This document shows, piece after piece, positions 1 to 8,096 of a stretch of 34,031 nucleotides of DNA; the stretch's first letter is position 1; each line of letters begins with the position of its first letter. This DNA is from an uncultured Prevotellaceae bacterium (GTDB lineage: Bacteria > Bacteroidota > Bacteroidia > Bacteroidales > Bacteroidaceae): assembly GCA_946404865.1 (NCBI GenBank), contig CAMJFC010000030.1, positions 1-34,031 on the forward strand. Reading direction: 5' to 3'. The notes under the pieces are model-generated. The model did no database searches and was not told the origin of the DNA. It saw only the letters and a program-made list of their open reading frames with translations. The translations under genes were made by a program, and so were the position numbers.

Positions 1-1135
1 TGCTGAGTTTATCTTTTTTACCCTTCCCGATATAGAGGGTGGCCATCTTAGGAGGAAGAGGCTGTGGTATCTGTTCTGGAAGCATGAATACTTCAATGCT
101 CGAATCGACATAGGACGGCAACTGCTCCTCTGGTCCAAGGACGAAATAAGAATCGCCAGTGGCTTTCCAACGGGCTGTCCGTCCTACCCGATGCACATAT
201 TCATCTTCGCCCAAAGGCAAATGATAATGAATGATGTGTCGCACTTCAGGTATATCGAGTCCGCGTGATGCCAAATCAGTGGAAATCAAGATGTTGGATG
301 AACCGTTTCGGAACTTGAAAAGCGCATCTTCACGCTGTTTTTGATCCATACCCCCATGATAGGCGCTGGTGATAAACCCCGACTGCCGCAAGAATAAATC
401 AACCCGCTCAACACTGTCGCGATAGTTGAGGAAAACGATGGAACTGTCATCGCCTAAAGTGCAGAGCAGTTGAAACAGCGTGTTTAACTTGTCTTTTTCA
501 TCACTTCGAAGCACATATTCTTTGATTCTGTCATCGCCTTCCCCTTCATTTAGATAATCGAGCCTGACAGCATGGTCAATTTGTACGAAACGTGGTATCT
601 CGTTAGCATCGGTGGCCGAAAGAAGTATGCGACGCTGTACTTGTGGAAGAGTATTCATGGCTTGTTCCATTTCGTCGCGGAACCCCATATTCAGGCACTT
701 ATCGAACTCATCAATCACCAGATATCTTACATCTTCAGCATTGAAGTTATTCTTGTCGATATGGTCGTTTAAGCGCCCCGGGGTGGCAAAAAGAATATGA
801 GGCTCACGTTTTCTTATCTCACGGTGCTCGTCCATCGTGGGACGGCCGCCATATACAGCCATGCCGCGTATGCCACAGCCCATGGACGACAGCACCCGCT
901 CTGACTGCAACGCCAGTTCACGGCTTGGCACAATGACTACAGCCTGCACCCTATTGTCGTTCACGTCTAATTGCTGGACGAGTGGCAGCAAATATGCCAA
1001 CGTCTTTCCGGAACCTGTGGGTGACAGGATGATCACGTCGTGCGTCGATTTCATGACGGCATCCATAGCCGCCGTCTGCATGGCACTGAGGGCATCAACC
1101 CCCATCTTGGATAATATCTGTTCTTGTGTCATCAT
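1..1135 (-). CDS. DEAD-box-type RNA helicase (3' end beyond window)
   Basis: About 378 residues are visible; the C-terminus lies outside the left edge. This is an ATP-dependent RNA-remodelling enzyme of superfamily 2. Motifs in order on translating the minus strand: SPTGSGKT (Walker A), PSRELALQ, TPGRL, then IDEFDK at about residues 141-146 where the classical family has DEAD, SAT, VFLNYRD, STDLASRGLDIPEV and HRVGRTAR (motif VI). The two RecA-like domains are therefore essentially complete. The start ATG at 1135 overlaps the TGA of the upstream TPR gene as ATGA, so translation is probably coupled. It is last in the gyrA-TPR-TPR-helicase string as far as the window shows. The RNA target cannot be told from sequence; ribosome assembly or mRNA turnover would be typical. 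Confidence 0.93.
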   Translation of the reverse strand, partial: MMTQEQILSKMGVDALSAMQTAAMDAVMKSTHDVIILSPTGSGKTLAYLLPLVQQLDVNDNRVQAVVIVPSRELALQSERVLSSMGCGIRGMAVYGGRPTMDEHREIRKREPHILFATPGRLNDHIDKNNFNAEDVRYLVIDEFDKCLNMGFRDEMEQAMNTLPQVQRRILLSATDANEIPRFVQIDHAVRLDYLNEGEGDDRIKEYVLRSDEKDKLNTLFQLLCTLGDDSSIVFLNYRDSVERVDLFLRQSGFITSAYHGGMDQKQREDALFKFRNGSSNILISTDLASRGLDIPEVRHIIHYHLPLGEDEYVHRVGRTARWKATGDSYFVLGPEEQLPSYVDSSIEVFMLPEQIPQPLPPKMATLYIGKGKKDKLS

Positions 1136-2346
1136 TTCCTTTTAATTTTCATACGGATTCGGTCTATCTCGTCAAATTCTTTTCCCATGTTCAGGTTGAG
1201 ATAGATGGTGTAGAGCACTGGCACCCATTTCTCCTTTTCGTTGGGCGCCAAAGTACGATACTGCTCAATATAGGGCCGTGCTTTCTCATAGAGCTCTTGT
1301 ATTTGTCGGCGTTTCTGCCGCGTACGTTGCGATACTTTATCTAACTGTATCGCTTGATTGAAATAGGCCACACCGATATTATAGTGAGCGTCGGCCAAAG
1401 AGTCGTTTTCTGCAATCAATTCTTGACAAATCCGGATGCACTCGTCATATTTACCCGTGTTGAGCAGACGTGTGCTCTCTGCAAACCTGAAGAGTTGATT
1501 GGTACTGTCGATGCTTAATGCATATCTGACAGTAGCAGCAACCGAATCTGTCATGCTTTCTTCGTTGTAATAGTCAATCAGCCGTGGAAAGAAGAACAAC
1601 GATTTGGGGGAGCGGTAAAAGCCTTTCCGCAGTGTGTTCACATATGCGGAAGTATCATTTATCGCCTTATATGTTTCAGCCTCATATTGATAGATGTTGT
1701 CGAGTCTGGCAGTGTCTTTTTCAGCCAAACCGGCATATTTCAACGTCAGCGAATCATTTTTCATTCTATAACCGCAATAAGTAGCCCAATAAGCGGCGGT
1801 GGGCATGAGCGTATCATTCGCCAGGAAATGATATCCTTCGAAGATTGGTTGCTGATCAGCATCAAGATACATTTCAAAAAAAGAGAATGCTTTCCGGTAG
1901 TCACCTTTTCTGACATGGAAAGTTCCCCCATTGTAAATATTGGGGCGGTGTGAAGACAGATATTCAGCATGACGCTCCCTATATTTCAGATGCACCTCCC
2001 CTTTCTTGTCGGGCATGGCATCCAGTGTGTCAAGGCCTTGAAGGACGACGAACATCTTTTTGGTGATAGTAAACAGAGCTGTTGTATCATACTTCTGTTT
2101 GAGATACAACTTCTCGTTCCCTTGCTCATATTGTTTTTTGACGGCATCAAAATACGTGAGCCAAATTTTATCGTTCATCCGATTTGCAGAATCTTTCTTC
2201 AGCAAATCGGCCATCAGTTTTTCAGCTTTATCTAAGTCCTTACCACTCTTAATATAAGTGCGAGCTTGCGCTATCACCTTTTTCTGCGAAAAGGCGCTAT
2301 CGGCAAAAGAAAAAATCAAAAATAAGAGAAGTAAAAGACGAGTCAT
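1132..2346 (-). CDS. Exported TPR-repeat protein (paralogue 1)
   Basis: 404 residues from the chosen start. A longer in-frame start exists at 2394, but the ATG at 2346 directly opens a classic signal peptide (MTRLLLLLFLIFSFADSAFSQ-like, cut after about residue 20), and the longer start would run through a strong hairpin. The body is helical with TPR-like units, clearest near residues 285-345 (NTGKYDECIRICQELI, then ADAHYNIGVAYF). The C-terminal part shares layout with its upstream neighbour: a segment Y-E-K-A-R, then L-A-P-N-E-K-E-K-W and a V/PLY-x-x-Y block. The two look like an old tandem duplication. It is probably a periplasmic or outer-membrane-associated scaffold; no enzyme motif is seen. 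Confidence 0.85.
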   Translation of the reverse strand: MTRLLLLLFLIFSFADSAFSQKKVIAQARTYIKSGKDLDKAEKLMADLLKKDSANRMNDKIWLTYFDAVKKQYEQGNEKLYLKQKYDTTALFTITKKMFVVLQGLDTLDAMPDKKGEVHLKYRERHAEYLSSHRPNIYNGGTFHVRKGDYRKAFSFFEMYLDADQQPIFEGYHFLANDTLMPTAAYWATYCGYRMKNDSLTLKYAGLAEKDTARLDNIYQYEAETYKAINDTSAYVNTLRKGFYRSPKSLFFFPRLIDYYNEESMTDSVAATVRYALSIDSTNQLFRFAESTRLLNTGKYDECIRICQELIAENDSLADAHYNIGVAYFNQAIQLDKVSQRTRQKRRQIQELYEKARPYIEQYRTLAPNEKEKWVPVLYTIYLNLNMGKEFDEIDRIRMKIKRK

Positions 2347-2369
2347 TTGTTTGTTATCCCTAAATGTAA

Positions 2370-2399
2370 ATCTGTTGGGCGGAAAACCGCCCAACAGAT
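2370..2399 (-). terminator. Strong hairpin between the two TPR genes
   Basis: A perfect 13-bp inverted repeat (arms 2370-2382 and 2387-2399) closes on a 4-base loop. It lies just after the stop of the upstream TPR gene (2415) and before the start of the next (2346). Only a broken T-run (TTTACATTT) follows on the minus strand, so it may be a weak terminator, an RNA-processing or stability stem, or an attenuator that sets the ratio of the two TPR proteins. Confidence 0.6.
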
Positions 2400-2414
2400 A
2401 TGATTCCTATTGAT

Positions 2415-3665
2415 TTATTGCGTAAGAGCTTCGGCCTCTTTGGTGCGGGCATCGTCAGCACCATAAATCTTGTAGTAGCAACGGTAGAGAGGATATGCCC
2501 ACTTAGATTCATTGCTGGGATCAAGTTGACGGGCTTTCTCTAAGTATTCTTTCGACTCATTATAAATCGGCATGATTTGCTCCATGGCAGCAGGTGCAAT
2601 GCGCCCGGTCTTACCAGCGGCTCTGTCTTCAGCAGCCGAGGCGCGGTCATAAAGACAAGCGCCGAGATAAGTCAGAATCTGTGTGTTATCCGGTTTCTGA
2701 ACCAACGCGTGTTTAAAGTCGGTGACAGCCTCTTCGAGGTTTTGAGCAATCATTGCATTCTGACCGCGAATAGCCCATACGGTAAAGTTGTCGGGGTCGG
2801 TGGTCAACTTCTCATCCAGCACCTTGTCCATTTTGTCTTTCAAGTTCAAACCAGAATACATGCCTACGAGCGTGCCGAAGACCAAATCATTGTTCTTGTC
2901 ACGAGCATAGATTTCTTCGAGTTTGTTCACGTAGTTGAGCGAGTCAGCCTGTGTCTTCAGGTTCTGCTGTGCAACAGCCAGTTTCAAGTTCATGGCATCT
3001 TTCGCTTTCTCGGGGTCAGAGAGTGCGATGTCGGCATATTTGTCAACACCAGCATAATCTTGCTGGCCATAAGCCATGAGAGCGGCATAATAGGCAATAT
3101 TGGTCAGATACTCATCCTTCGATTTGTCCTGCTCGGCAAAGAGGGGATCGAAAGCGGTGTCCACATACATGGCCCAGCACTTGTATGTGCCAGCTTGGTT
3201 GCCCTGATCCTGATAGTAAGAACCACCGTTGATCAGATGTGTACGCAGTCCATAAAGACGGTCTTGGTTGGCTTTGTGGAATTTGGGTTTCACCTTACCT
3301 TTTTCGTTGGGCATATTATCAAATTTGTCGCATTCCGATGCGGCGGCGTATGCCTGACCAAGAGCTTGATAGAAACCGAGGGTGTCGAAAGGTTCAACCT
3401 TGCCCTGCCCGAGCTGTTGAGCCGTAGCATTACCTATCTGAACCTGCTGTTCCTTGTTCACTTTATCAAAAGCAAGATCAACAAGCTTGTTGTATGCCTT
3501 CGCCTTTTCTGCAGCGTCGGCCAGTGAGTTGAGATTCGCCTTCAGCAGACTTTCTGCTTCGGGATACGTTTTCGCCTTCAAAATTGCTTTGAGGGCGTCG
3601 CTGTCGCCAGCAAAGGCTGTTGAGGCAGCTACTGCCATCAAAGCCACAAACAACATTTTTTTCAT
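2415..3665 (-). CDS. Exported TPR-repeat protein (paralogue 2)
   Basis: 416 residues with a clear signal peptide (MKKMLFVALMAVAASTAFA, cut before GDSD). The mature protein is alpha-helical with TPR-like pairs, best seen near residues 290-330 (NLEEAVTDFKHALVQKPDN followed by ILTYLGACLYDRA). The end, with EYLEKARQLDPSNESKW and PLYRCYY, matches the architecture of the downstream paralogue. It lies downstream of gyrA in the same direction with an 81-bp spacer of degenerate repeats and no obvious promoter, so co-transcription with gyrA is plausible. A TPR protein after gyrA is, as I recall, common in Bacteroidales. Role unknown; likely protein-protein contacts in the periplasm. Confidence 0.85.
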   Translation of the reverse strand: MKKMLFVALMAVAASTAFAGDSDALKAILKAKTYPEAESLLKANLNSLADAAEKAKAYNKLVDLAFDKVNKEQQVQIGNATAQQLGQGKVEPFDTLGFYQALGQAYAAASECDKFDNMPNEKGKVKPKFHKANQDRLYGLRTHLINGGSYYQDQGNQAGTYKCWAMYVDTAFDPLFAEQDKSKDEYLTNIAYYAALMAYGQQDYAGVDKYADIALSDPEKAKDAMNLKLAVAQQNLKTQADSLNYVNKLEEIYARDKNNDLVFGTLVGMYSGLNLKDKMDKVLDEKLTTDPDNFTVWAIRGQNAMIAQNLEEAVTDFKHALVQKPDNTQILTYLGACLYDRASAAEDRAAGKTGRIAPAAMEQIMPIYNESKEYLEKARQLDPSNESKWAYPLYRCYYKIYGADDARTKEAEALTQ

Positions 3666-3705
3666 ACTCAGTTAATTAAAGGTTGATGTTATTAAATTTA
3701 TTCTT

Positions 3706-3746
3706 GATTGGGAGATTGGGAGATAAGGAGATTGGGAGAATGGGAG
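3706..3746. repeat. Degenerate short direct repeats (GATTGGGA type)
   Basis: Between gyrA and the TPR gene the plus strand reads as four to five imperfect copies of GATTGGGAGA or GGGAGAATG. It is non-coding and low complexity. Similar degenerate spacers occur at 25262-25280 and 31676-31745. Confidence 0.7.
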
Positions 3747-6455
3747 TTATTTTTCTTCTTCTGTGAGGTTTTCATCTGTGAGTTCTTCGTCGGTTAGATC
3801 CTCGTCTGCGAGCTCTTGGTCTGCGAGTTCTTCATCGGCAACGTCCTCGTCTACGAGTTCTTCATCAACAAGTTCTTCATCTGCAATTTCTTCGTCAGTA
3901 AATGGTGCCGGTGCATCGGCCAGTGTGTCTTTACGGATACTTTCCGACTTTTGAGCCCACTGTGCACGACTCTCCTCTTCAACCGTAGCCTCCAGTTCTG
4001 AACTCATCACCTTGCAGACGCTTGCGATGACATCATTCTTTTTCGTGAGATTGATGAGTCTGACACCTTGTGTTGCGCGCCCCATGACTCTGCACTCGGC
4101 CACAGCCAAACGGATGGTGATGCCGCTCTTGTTGATAATCATTAGGTCGTTTTCGTCGGTGACATTCTTGATGGCTACCAACCGACCTGTTTTATCCGTG
4201 ATATTGAGAGTCTTAACGCCCTTACCACCACGGTTGGTCTTACGATAGTCTTCCACTTGTGATCGTTTACCATAGCCATTTTCGCTGACCACCATTATGG
4301 TCTCTTGGTCAGCATTATTGACAACAACCATGCCTACCACTTCGTCGTCGCCCTCATCGAGTTTCATGCCTCGCACACCGGTAGCGACACGTCCCATGAC
4401 GCGTACAGCGTTCTCGTCGAAGCGCACGGCACGACCGTTCCTGTTGGCGATAATCAATTCGTTCTTACCATTCGTCAAGCGTACATCCACCACTTCATCA
4501 CCTTCTAATATATTGATAGCGATGACACCATTGGCTCTCGGACGACTGTAGGCCTCCAAACAAGTCTTCTTCACAATGCCCTTCTTCGTAGCAAACACCA
4601 CGAAATGAGTGCGCAAGAACTCTGCATCATTCAGACCGCGCAAGCGGAGGAACGCATTGACAGAATCATCAGCCTCAATATTGAGCAGGTTTTGGATGGC
4701 CCTACCTTTCGAGTTCTTGTCCCCTTCGGGTATCTCGTAGCACTTAAGCCAATAACACCGTCCCTTCTTGGTGAAGAAGAGCATGGTTTGGTGCATGGTA
4801 GCCGGATAGATAAACTCCGTGAAATCCTGTTCTCTGGACCTTGCCCCCTTCGAACCAACCCCACCGCGGGCTTGTTCACGGAATTCACTGAGCGGTGTGC
4901 GTTTGATATAACCCATATGACTGACGGTAATCACCACGGGGTCATTGGGATAGAAATCTTCGGGATTGAACTCTTCAGATGAGAGCTTAATCTCCGTGCG
5001 ACGCTCATCGCCGTATTTCTCTTTCACCTCGTTGAGTTCATCCTTCATCACTTTCTTGCAAAGCTCAGGGTCGTCCAAAATTTGCTGTAAGTATGCAATC
5101 TGTCTCTCCAAATCCTCGTATTCTGCATGTAACTGCTCAATACGCAGACCTGTGAGTTGTGAGAGTCGCATATCAACGATGGCCTTAGACTGCAACTCAT
5201 CGAGTTCAAACCGTGCCTCCAAATTGCGCTGTGCGTCGGTCGGTGTCTTGGATGCCCTGATAATATGAACCACCTCGTCGATATTATCGCAAGCGATAAT
5301 CAAACCCTCTAAAATATGTGCACGCTCTTGTGCTTTTTTCAGTTCGAATTGTGTCCTTCTGATGGTCACATCATGGCGGTGCTCGACAAAATATTTGACA
5401 CAATCTTTCAGCGAAAGGAGTCTCGGACGACCTTTAACCAAAGCAATGCAATTCACTGAGAATGAGCTTTGGAGGTTGGTCATCTTAAATAATTTATTGA
5501 GGATGACATTGGCATTTGCATCTTTCTTGACATCCACCACGATGCGCATACCCTGACGGCCCGTCTCATCGTTCACGTTAGAGATGCCTTCCAGCCGTCC
5601 CTCTTTCACCAATTCAGCGATGTATTCAATGAGTTGTTGTTTATTGACACCATACGGTATTTCTGTCACAACAATCTTATCATGAGTCTCTGTGCTTTCA
5701 ATCTCTGCTTTAGCACGCATGACAATGCGTCCGCGTCCTGTCTCGTAAGCCTCTCTTACACCCTGAATTCCATAGATATAGGCTCCGGTGGGGAAATCCG
5801 GGGCGGGAATATACTGCATGAGTCCATCGATATCGATGTCGGGATTGTCGATATAGGCACAACACCCGTCGATGACCTCTCTTAGGTTGTGCGTAGGTAT
5901 GTTGGTAGCCATACCTACAGCGATGCCATTACCGCCGTTGACCAGCAGATTGGGCACTTTGGTCGGCATAACCACAGGTTCTTGCAGTGAACCGTCAAAG
6001 TTGGGCTGCATATCAACGGTGTCTTTCTCCAAGTCGTCCATGATATGTTCACCCATCTTAGACAATCGGCACTCCGTGTAACGCATGGCAGCCGGTGAGT
6101 CGCCGTCAACAGAACCGAAGTTACCCTGTCCGTCCACCAGCGTATATCTCATGTTCCAGTCTTGCGCCATACGCACCAATGCACCATATACAGAGCTGTC
6201 GCCGTGGGGGTGGTATTTACCAAGCACCTCTCCTACGACGCGAGCACATTTCTTATATGGTTTATCACTGGTGTTGCCGATGCCCATCATACTGAAAAGG
6301 ATACGGCGGTGTACGGGTTTGAATCCATCCCGCACATCAGGTAGCGCACGTGCTACGATTACCGACATTGAATAGTCGATGTAGGAGGATTTCATCTCCT
6401 CCTCGATGTTGATTTTAATAATTCTGTCCTGATCAAAAGTTTGATTCTCGTCCAT
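3747..6455 (-). CDS. gyrA: DNA gyrase subunit A
   Basis: 902 residues. This is the breakage-reunion subunit of DNA gyrase, which introduces negative supercoils with GyrB. The N-terminus is family-typical ([21 protein letters not shown]). The catalytic tyrosine is Y126 in AAMRYTE. The quinolone region reads [10 protein letters not shown]: the serine equivalent to E. coli S83 is present (S87) and the position of D87 is glycine (G91). The C-terminal beta-pinwheel has a slightly altered GyrA box, TNRGGKG, near residue 740. The final 49 residues are an unusual acidic repeat tail, listed separately. The upstream 170 bp is AT-rich with a poor -7 match (TAATTTAG); no firm promoter is called. The start at 6455 agrees with the family N-terminus. 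Confidence 0.98.
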   Translation of the reverse strand: MDENQTFDQDRIIKINIEEEMKSSYIDYSMSVIVARALPDVRDGFKPVHRRILFSMMGIGNTSDKPYKKCARVVGEVLGKYHPHGDSSVYGALVRMAQDWNMRYTLVDGQGNFGSVDGDSPAAMRYTECRLSKMGEHIMDDLEKDTVDMQPNFDGSLQEPVVMPTKVPNLLVNGGNGIAVGMATNIPTHNLREVIDGCCAYIDNPDIDIDGLMQYIPAPDFPTGAYIYGIQGVREAYETGRGRIVMRAKAEIESTETHDKIVVTEIPYGVNKQQLIEYIAELVKEGRLEGISNVNDETGRQGMRIVVDVKKDANANVILNKLFKMTNLQSSFSVNCIALVKGRPRLLSLKDCVKYFVEHRHDVTIRRTQFELKKAQERAHILEGLIIACDNIDEVVHIIRASKTPTDAQRNLEARFELDELQSKAIVDMRLSQLTGLRIEQLHAEYEDLERQIAYLQQILDDPELCKKVMKDELNEVKEKYGDERRTEIKLSSEEFNPEDFYPNDPVVITVSHMGYIKRTPLSEFREQARGGVGSKGARSREQDFTEFIYPATMHQTMLFFTKKGRCYWLKCYEIPEGDKNSKGRAIQNLLNIEADDSVNAFLRLRGLNDAEFLRTHFVVFATKKGIVKKTCLEAYSRPRANGVIAINILEGDEVVDVRLTNGKNELIIANRNGRAVRFDENAVRVMGRVATGVRGMKLDEGDDEVVGMVVVNNADQETIMVVSENGYGKRSQVEDYRKTNRGGKGVKTLNITDKTGRLVAIKNVTDENDLMIINKSGITIRLAVAECRVMGRATQGVRLINLTKKNDVIASVCKVMSSELEATVEEESRAQWAQKSESIRKDTLADAPAPFTDEEIADEELVDEELVDEDVADEELADQELADEDLTDEELTDENLTEEEK
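3750..3896 (-). repeat. 15-bp tandem repeat encoding acidic GyrA tail
   Basis: Residues 854-902 of GyrA are nine consecutive pentapeptides of the form D-E-E/D/N-L/I/V-A/V/T, followed by EEEK. The DNA is a diverged 15-bp repeat. Every unit keeps the acidic positions, with one DQ variant. Divergence between units means it is not a very recent expansion. Confidence 0.9.
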
Positions 6456-6624
6456 GATAATTTTGTTATAAGCTCAAACGGGAAAAATGGCCTTAAATGC
6501 CGTTTTTTTTCGTTCTAAGCCGTTTAATTGTTTTTTCAAGGTGCTAAATTACACCAAAAAAACGACATCATAAAAGTTTTCGACGAAAATATGGCAAAAA
6601 TTAAGCTTTATTAGGTGTACATGC

Positions 6625-6651
6625 AAAAAAAATAGGCTGTTTAGCCTATTT
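6625..6651 (-). terminator. Intrinsic terminator of the sigma-factor operon
   Basis: Arms 6630-6638 and 6643-6651 (AAATAGGCT and AGCCTATTT) form a 9-bp stem with a 4-base loop. On the minus strand it is followed by eight T (complement of 6625-6632). The TAG stop of the last operon gene (6646-6648) lies inside the stem. A classical rho-independent terminator for minus-strand transcription. Confidence 0.88.
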
Positions 6652-7077
6652 TCTATGCGTGACCTTTTGAAAAGAACGCTTATTAAACACTTTTTCTGCC
6701 CTAATCATAGCATAAACCTTTTTAGCCGGAAGCATCTTCAACAGTCTTCTGTGATAGGTTTGCTGAAGCGTTTTCATCTCTATAGCGATGCGGTCCATAT
6801 CTTCGATGGCATCAGCGTAGGACTTGTCATTTGTGCCGTTGAACTTCCTGTATTTTCCCATTTGTTTGAAGAGTTCTTGTTTCTTTGTCAGAAACTCATC
6901 ATATATGGGTGCTGCCACTATTTTCTCAGCAGGGGACAATCCTGCCTCATCAACGACAAACTCAACCAACTCATGACGGAATTTTACAGGGTCGAATTTC
7001 GGTCCGTTGGTTTGAGCGTAAGCCGTGTGGAGAAAAAGGCACGCTAAAAGGGTCAGTATGTTTTTTTTTGCTTTCAT
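6646..7077 (-). CDS. Small periplasmic helical protein, Spy/heavy-metal-sensor-like
   Basis: 143 residues from the ATG at 7077. The open frame runs on upstream to 7122, but 7077 gives a clean signal peptide (MKAKKNILTLLACLFLHTAYA, cut before QTNG) and sits one base after the upstream stop. The mature part has LSPAEK followed by long amphipathic helices rich in K, E, Q and M (FLTKKQELFKQMGKYRK; DRIAIEMKTLQQTYHRRLLKMLP). This resembles the small periplasmic proteins that end many Bacteroidetes ECF-sigma operons. Assignment to the Spy/CpxP group is by pattern only. The family idea would be envelope-stress chaperone or sensor. A run of nine A in codons 3-6 is notable. Confidence 0.7.
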   Translation of the reverse strand: MKAKKNILTLLACLFLHTAYAQTNGPKFDPVKFRHELVEFVVDEAGLSPAEKIVAAPIYDEFLTKKQELFKQMGKYRKFNGTNDKSYADAIEDMDRIAIEMKTLQQTYHRRLLKMLPAKKVYAMIRAEKVFNKRSFQKVTHRK

Positions 7078-7078
7078 T

Positions 7079-7438
7079 TTAATAGCTATCAGACATATAG
7101 GCATAGAGTTCGTCATCATCAATCATCAAATTGTCGGCTGCTATCTGCATCTCATCTGTTGAAACGGCGTCTGTTTTCAACTCGACAGCGGCAGCCATCT
7201 GGGTATTCTGGACATTTTCCCGGGTATGGTGCAAGAACAAGAGAGAGGCTCCGCCGATAAGGACAGCCATACATGCGGCAGCCCATACAGGATGCCGTAA
7301 GATAAAGAGTTTGCGCTTCTGAGCCGGTGCTTCTTCTGGGATTTGTGCCATCATTCTTTCGGTAAAATGGTCGAAATAACCATCAGGCACCAGGAACGGT
7401 TGTTTTTCCCTCAAGCTTAAGAATTGCTCTTCTGTCAT
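7079..7438 (-). CDS. Putative single-pass anti-sigma factor
   Basis: 119 residues. The cytoplasmic N-terminus (about residues 1-43) contains the segment FLVPDGYFDHFTERMMAQIP. One hydrophobic helix follows at about 44-69 (LFILRHPVWAAACMAVLIG and onward), then a short acidic periplasmic tail ending in YMSDSY. Size, topology and position directly after an ECF sigma gene fit the small anti-sigma-like proteins of Bacteroidales. No zinc-binding ZAS motif (HxxxCxxC) is present, so the function is inferred from context. It may hold the sigma factor at the membrane. Confidence 0.65.
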   Translation of the reverse strand: MTEEQFLSLREKQPFLVPDGYFDHFTERMMAQIPEEAPAQKRKLFILRHPVWAAACMAVLIGGASLLFLHHTRENVQNTQMAAAVELKTDAVSTDEMQIAADNLMIDDDELYAYMSDSY

Positions 7439-7532
7439 ATTTGGTTTCTTTTTTAATATTTGACGGATTTCTATGCAAAAGGTTTAAACTCTTGATAAAA
7501 AATATCAAAAAACATGTTTACTATCCCTCGTT

Positions 7533-8081
7533 TCATGACTGTCTTTCTGTCAAATAATTTTTCACTTTTTGTGCTGCGATATGGTAAGAGGCTTTCAGTG
7601 CCCCCTCGGATGTATTGAGAATCTGGCTGATGTCGGCATACTTCATGTCATCAAAATACCTCAGGCAAAAGACAGTGCGCTGCACATCAGGCAAAGCGTT
7701 TACCGCCTCTTGAAGCAAGGCCTGCAACTGGTCGCCGTCGAAGTATTCATCACCAAGCAGTTGTGAGGACACAGAGGGTGCCATCACATCGGTTTGATCT
7801 TGTCGTGTTTTTCTTCTTCTGAGCAAATCGAGCGACTCATTGATGGCAATTCTGTGAAGCCATGTTGACAATTTGGAAATCTGTTTGAAATCATCAAGGT
7901 TCAACCAAGCCTTCATGAATGTATTTTGCAGGACATCATCCGCATCCTCGTGCGTAAGCACAATCTGACGGATTTTCCAATAAAGCGGTTGACTAAAATG
8001 CCCAACCACCTCGGCAAAAGCCTCTCGCCGGGTATTCTTGTCGGTCAGACGTTTCAATGTCAACTGCTCATCGTACTCCAT
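7533..8081 (-). CDS. ECF-type RNA polymerase sigma factor
   Basis: 182 residues. Region 2 spans roughly residues 25-95, with LYWKIRQIVL, DADDVLQNTFMKAW for core and -10 contact, and STWLHRIAINESLDLLRRRK. Region 4 at about 125-178 has ALPDVQRTVFCLRYFDD and a helix-turn-helix (YADISQILNTSEGALKASYH). There is no region 1 or 3, as in ECF sigma factors. The gene follows the L,D-transpeptidase by 15 bp and precedes the putative anti-sigma gene by 94 bp. It probably directs an envelope-related regulon, possibly including its own operon; the inducing signal is unknown. Confidence 0.92.
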   Translation of the reverse strand: MEYDEQLTLKRLTDKNTRREAFAEVVGHFSQPLYWKIRQIVLTHEDADDVLQNTFMKAWLNLDDFKQISKLSTWLHRIAINESLDLLRRRKTRQDQTDVMAPSVSSQLLGDEYFDGDQLQALLQEAVNALPDVQRTVFCLRYFDDMKYADISQILNTSEGALKASYHIAAQKVKNYLTERQS

Positions 8082-8096
8082 GATGAAAGAAATGGT

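Noticed and set aside
2577..3527. A 316-codon open frame on the plus strand
   Set aside because: It lies entirely antisense to a TPR protein with signal peptide and family-like repeats; it has no recognisable domain and is a codon-bias shadow.
6456..6624. gyrA promoter
   Set aside because: Only a poor -7 match (TAATTTAG) and no -33 were found; no call made.
7492..7508. Short palindrome TTGATA-AAAAA-TATCAA between the sigma and anti-sigma genes
   Set aside because: Only 6 bp and AT-only around it; such repeats arise by chance in AT-rich spacers.
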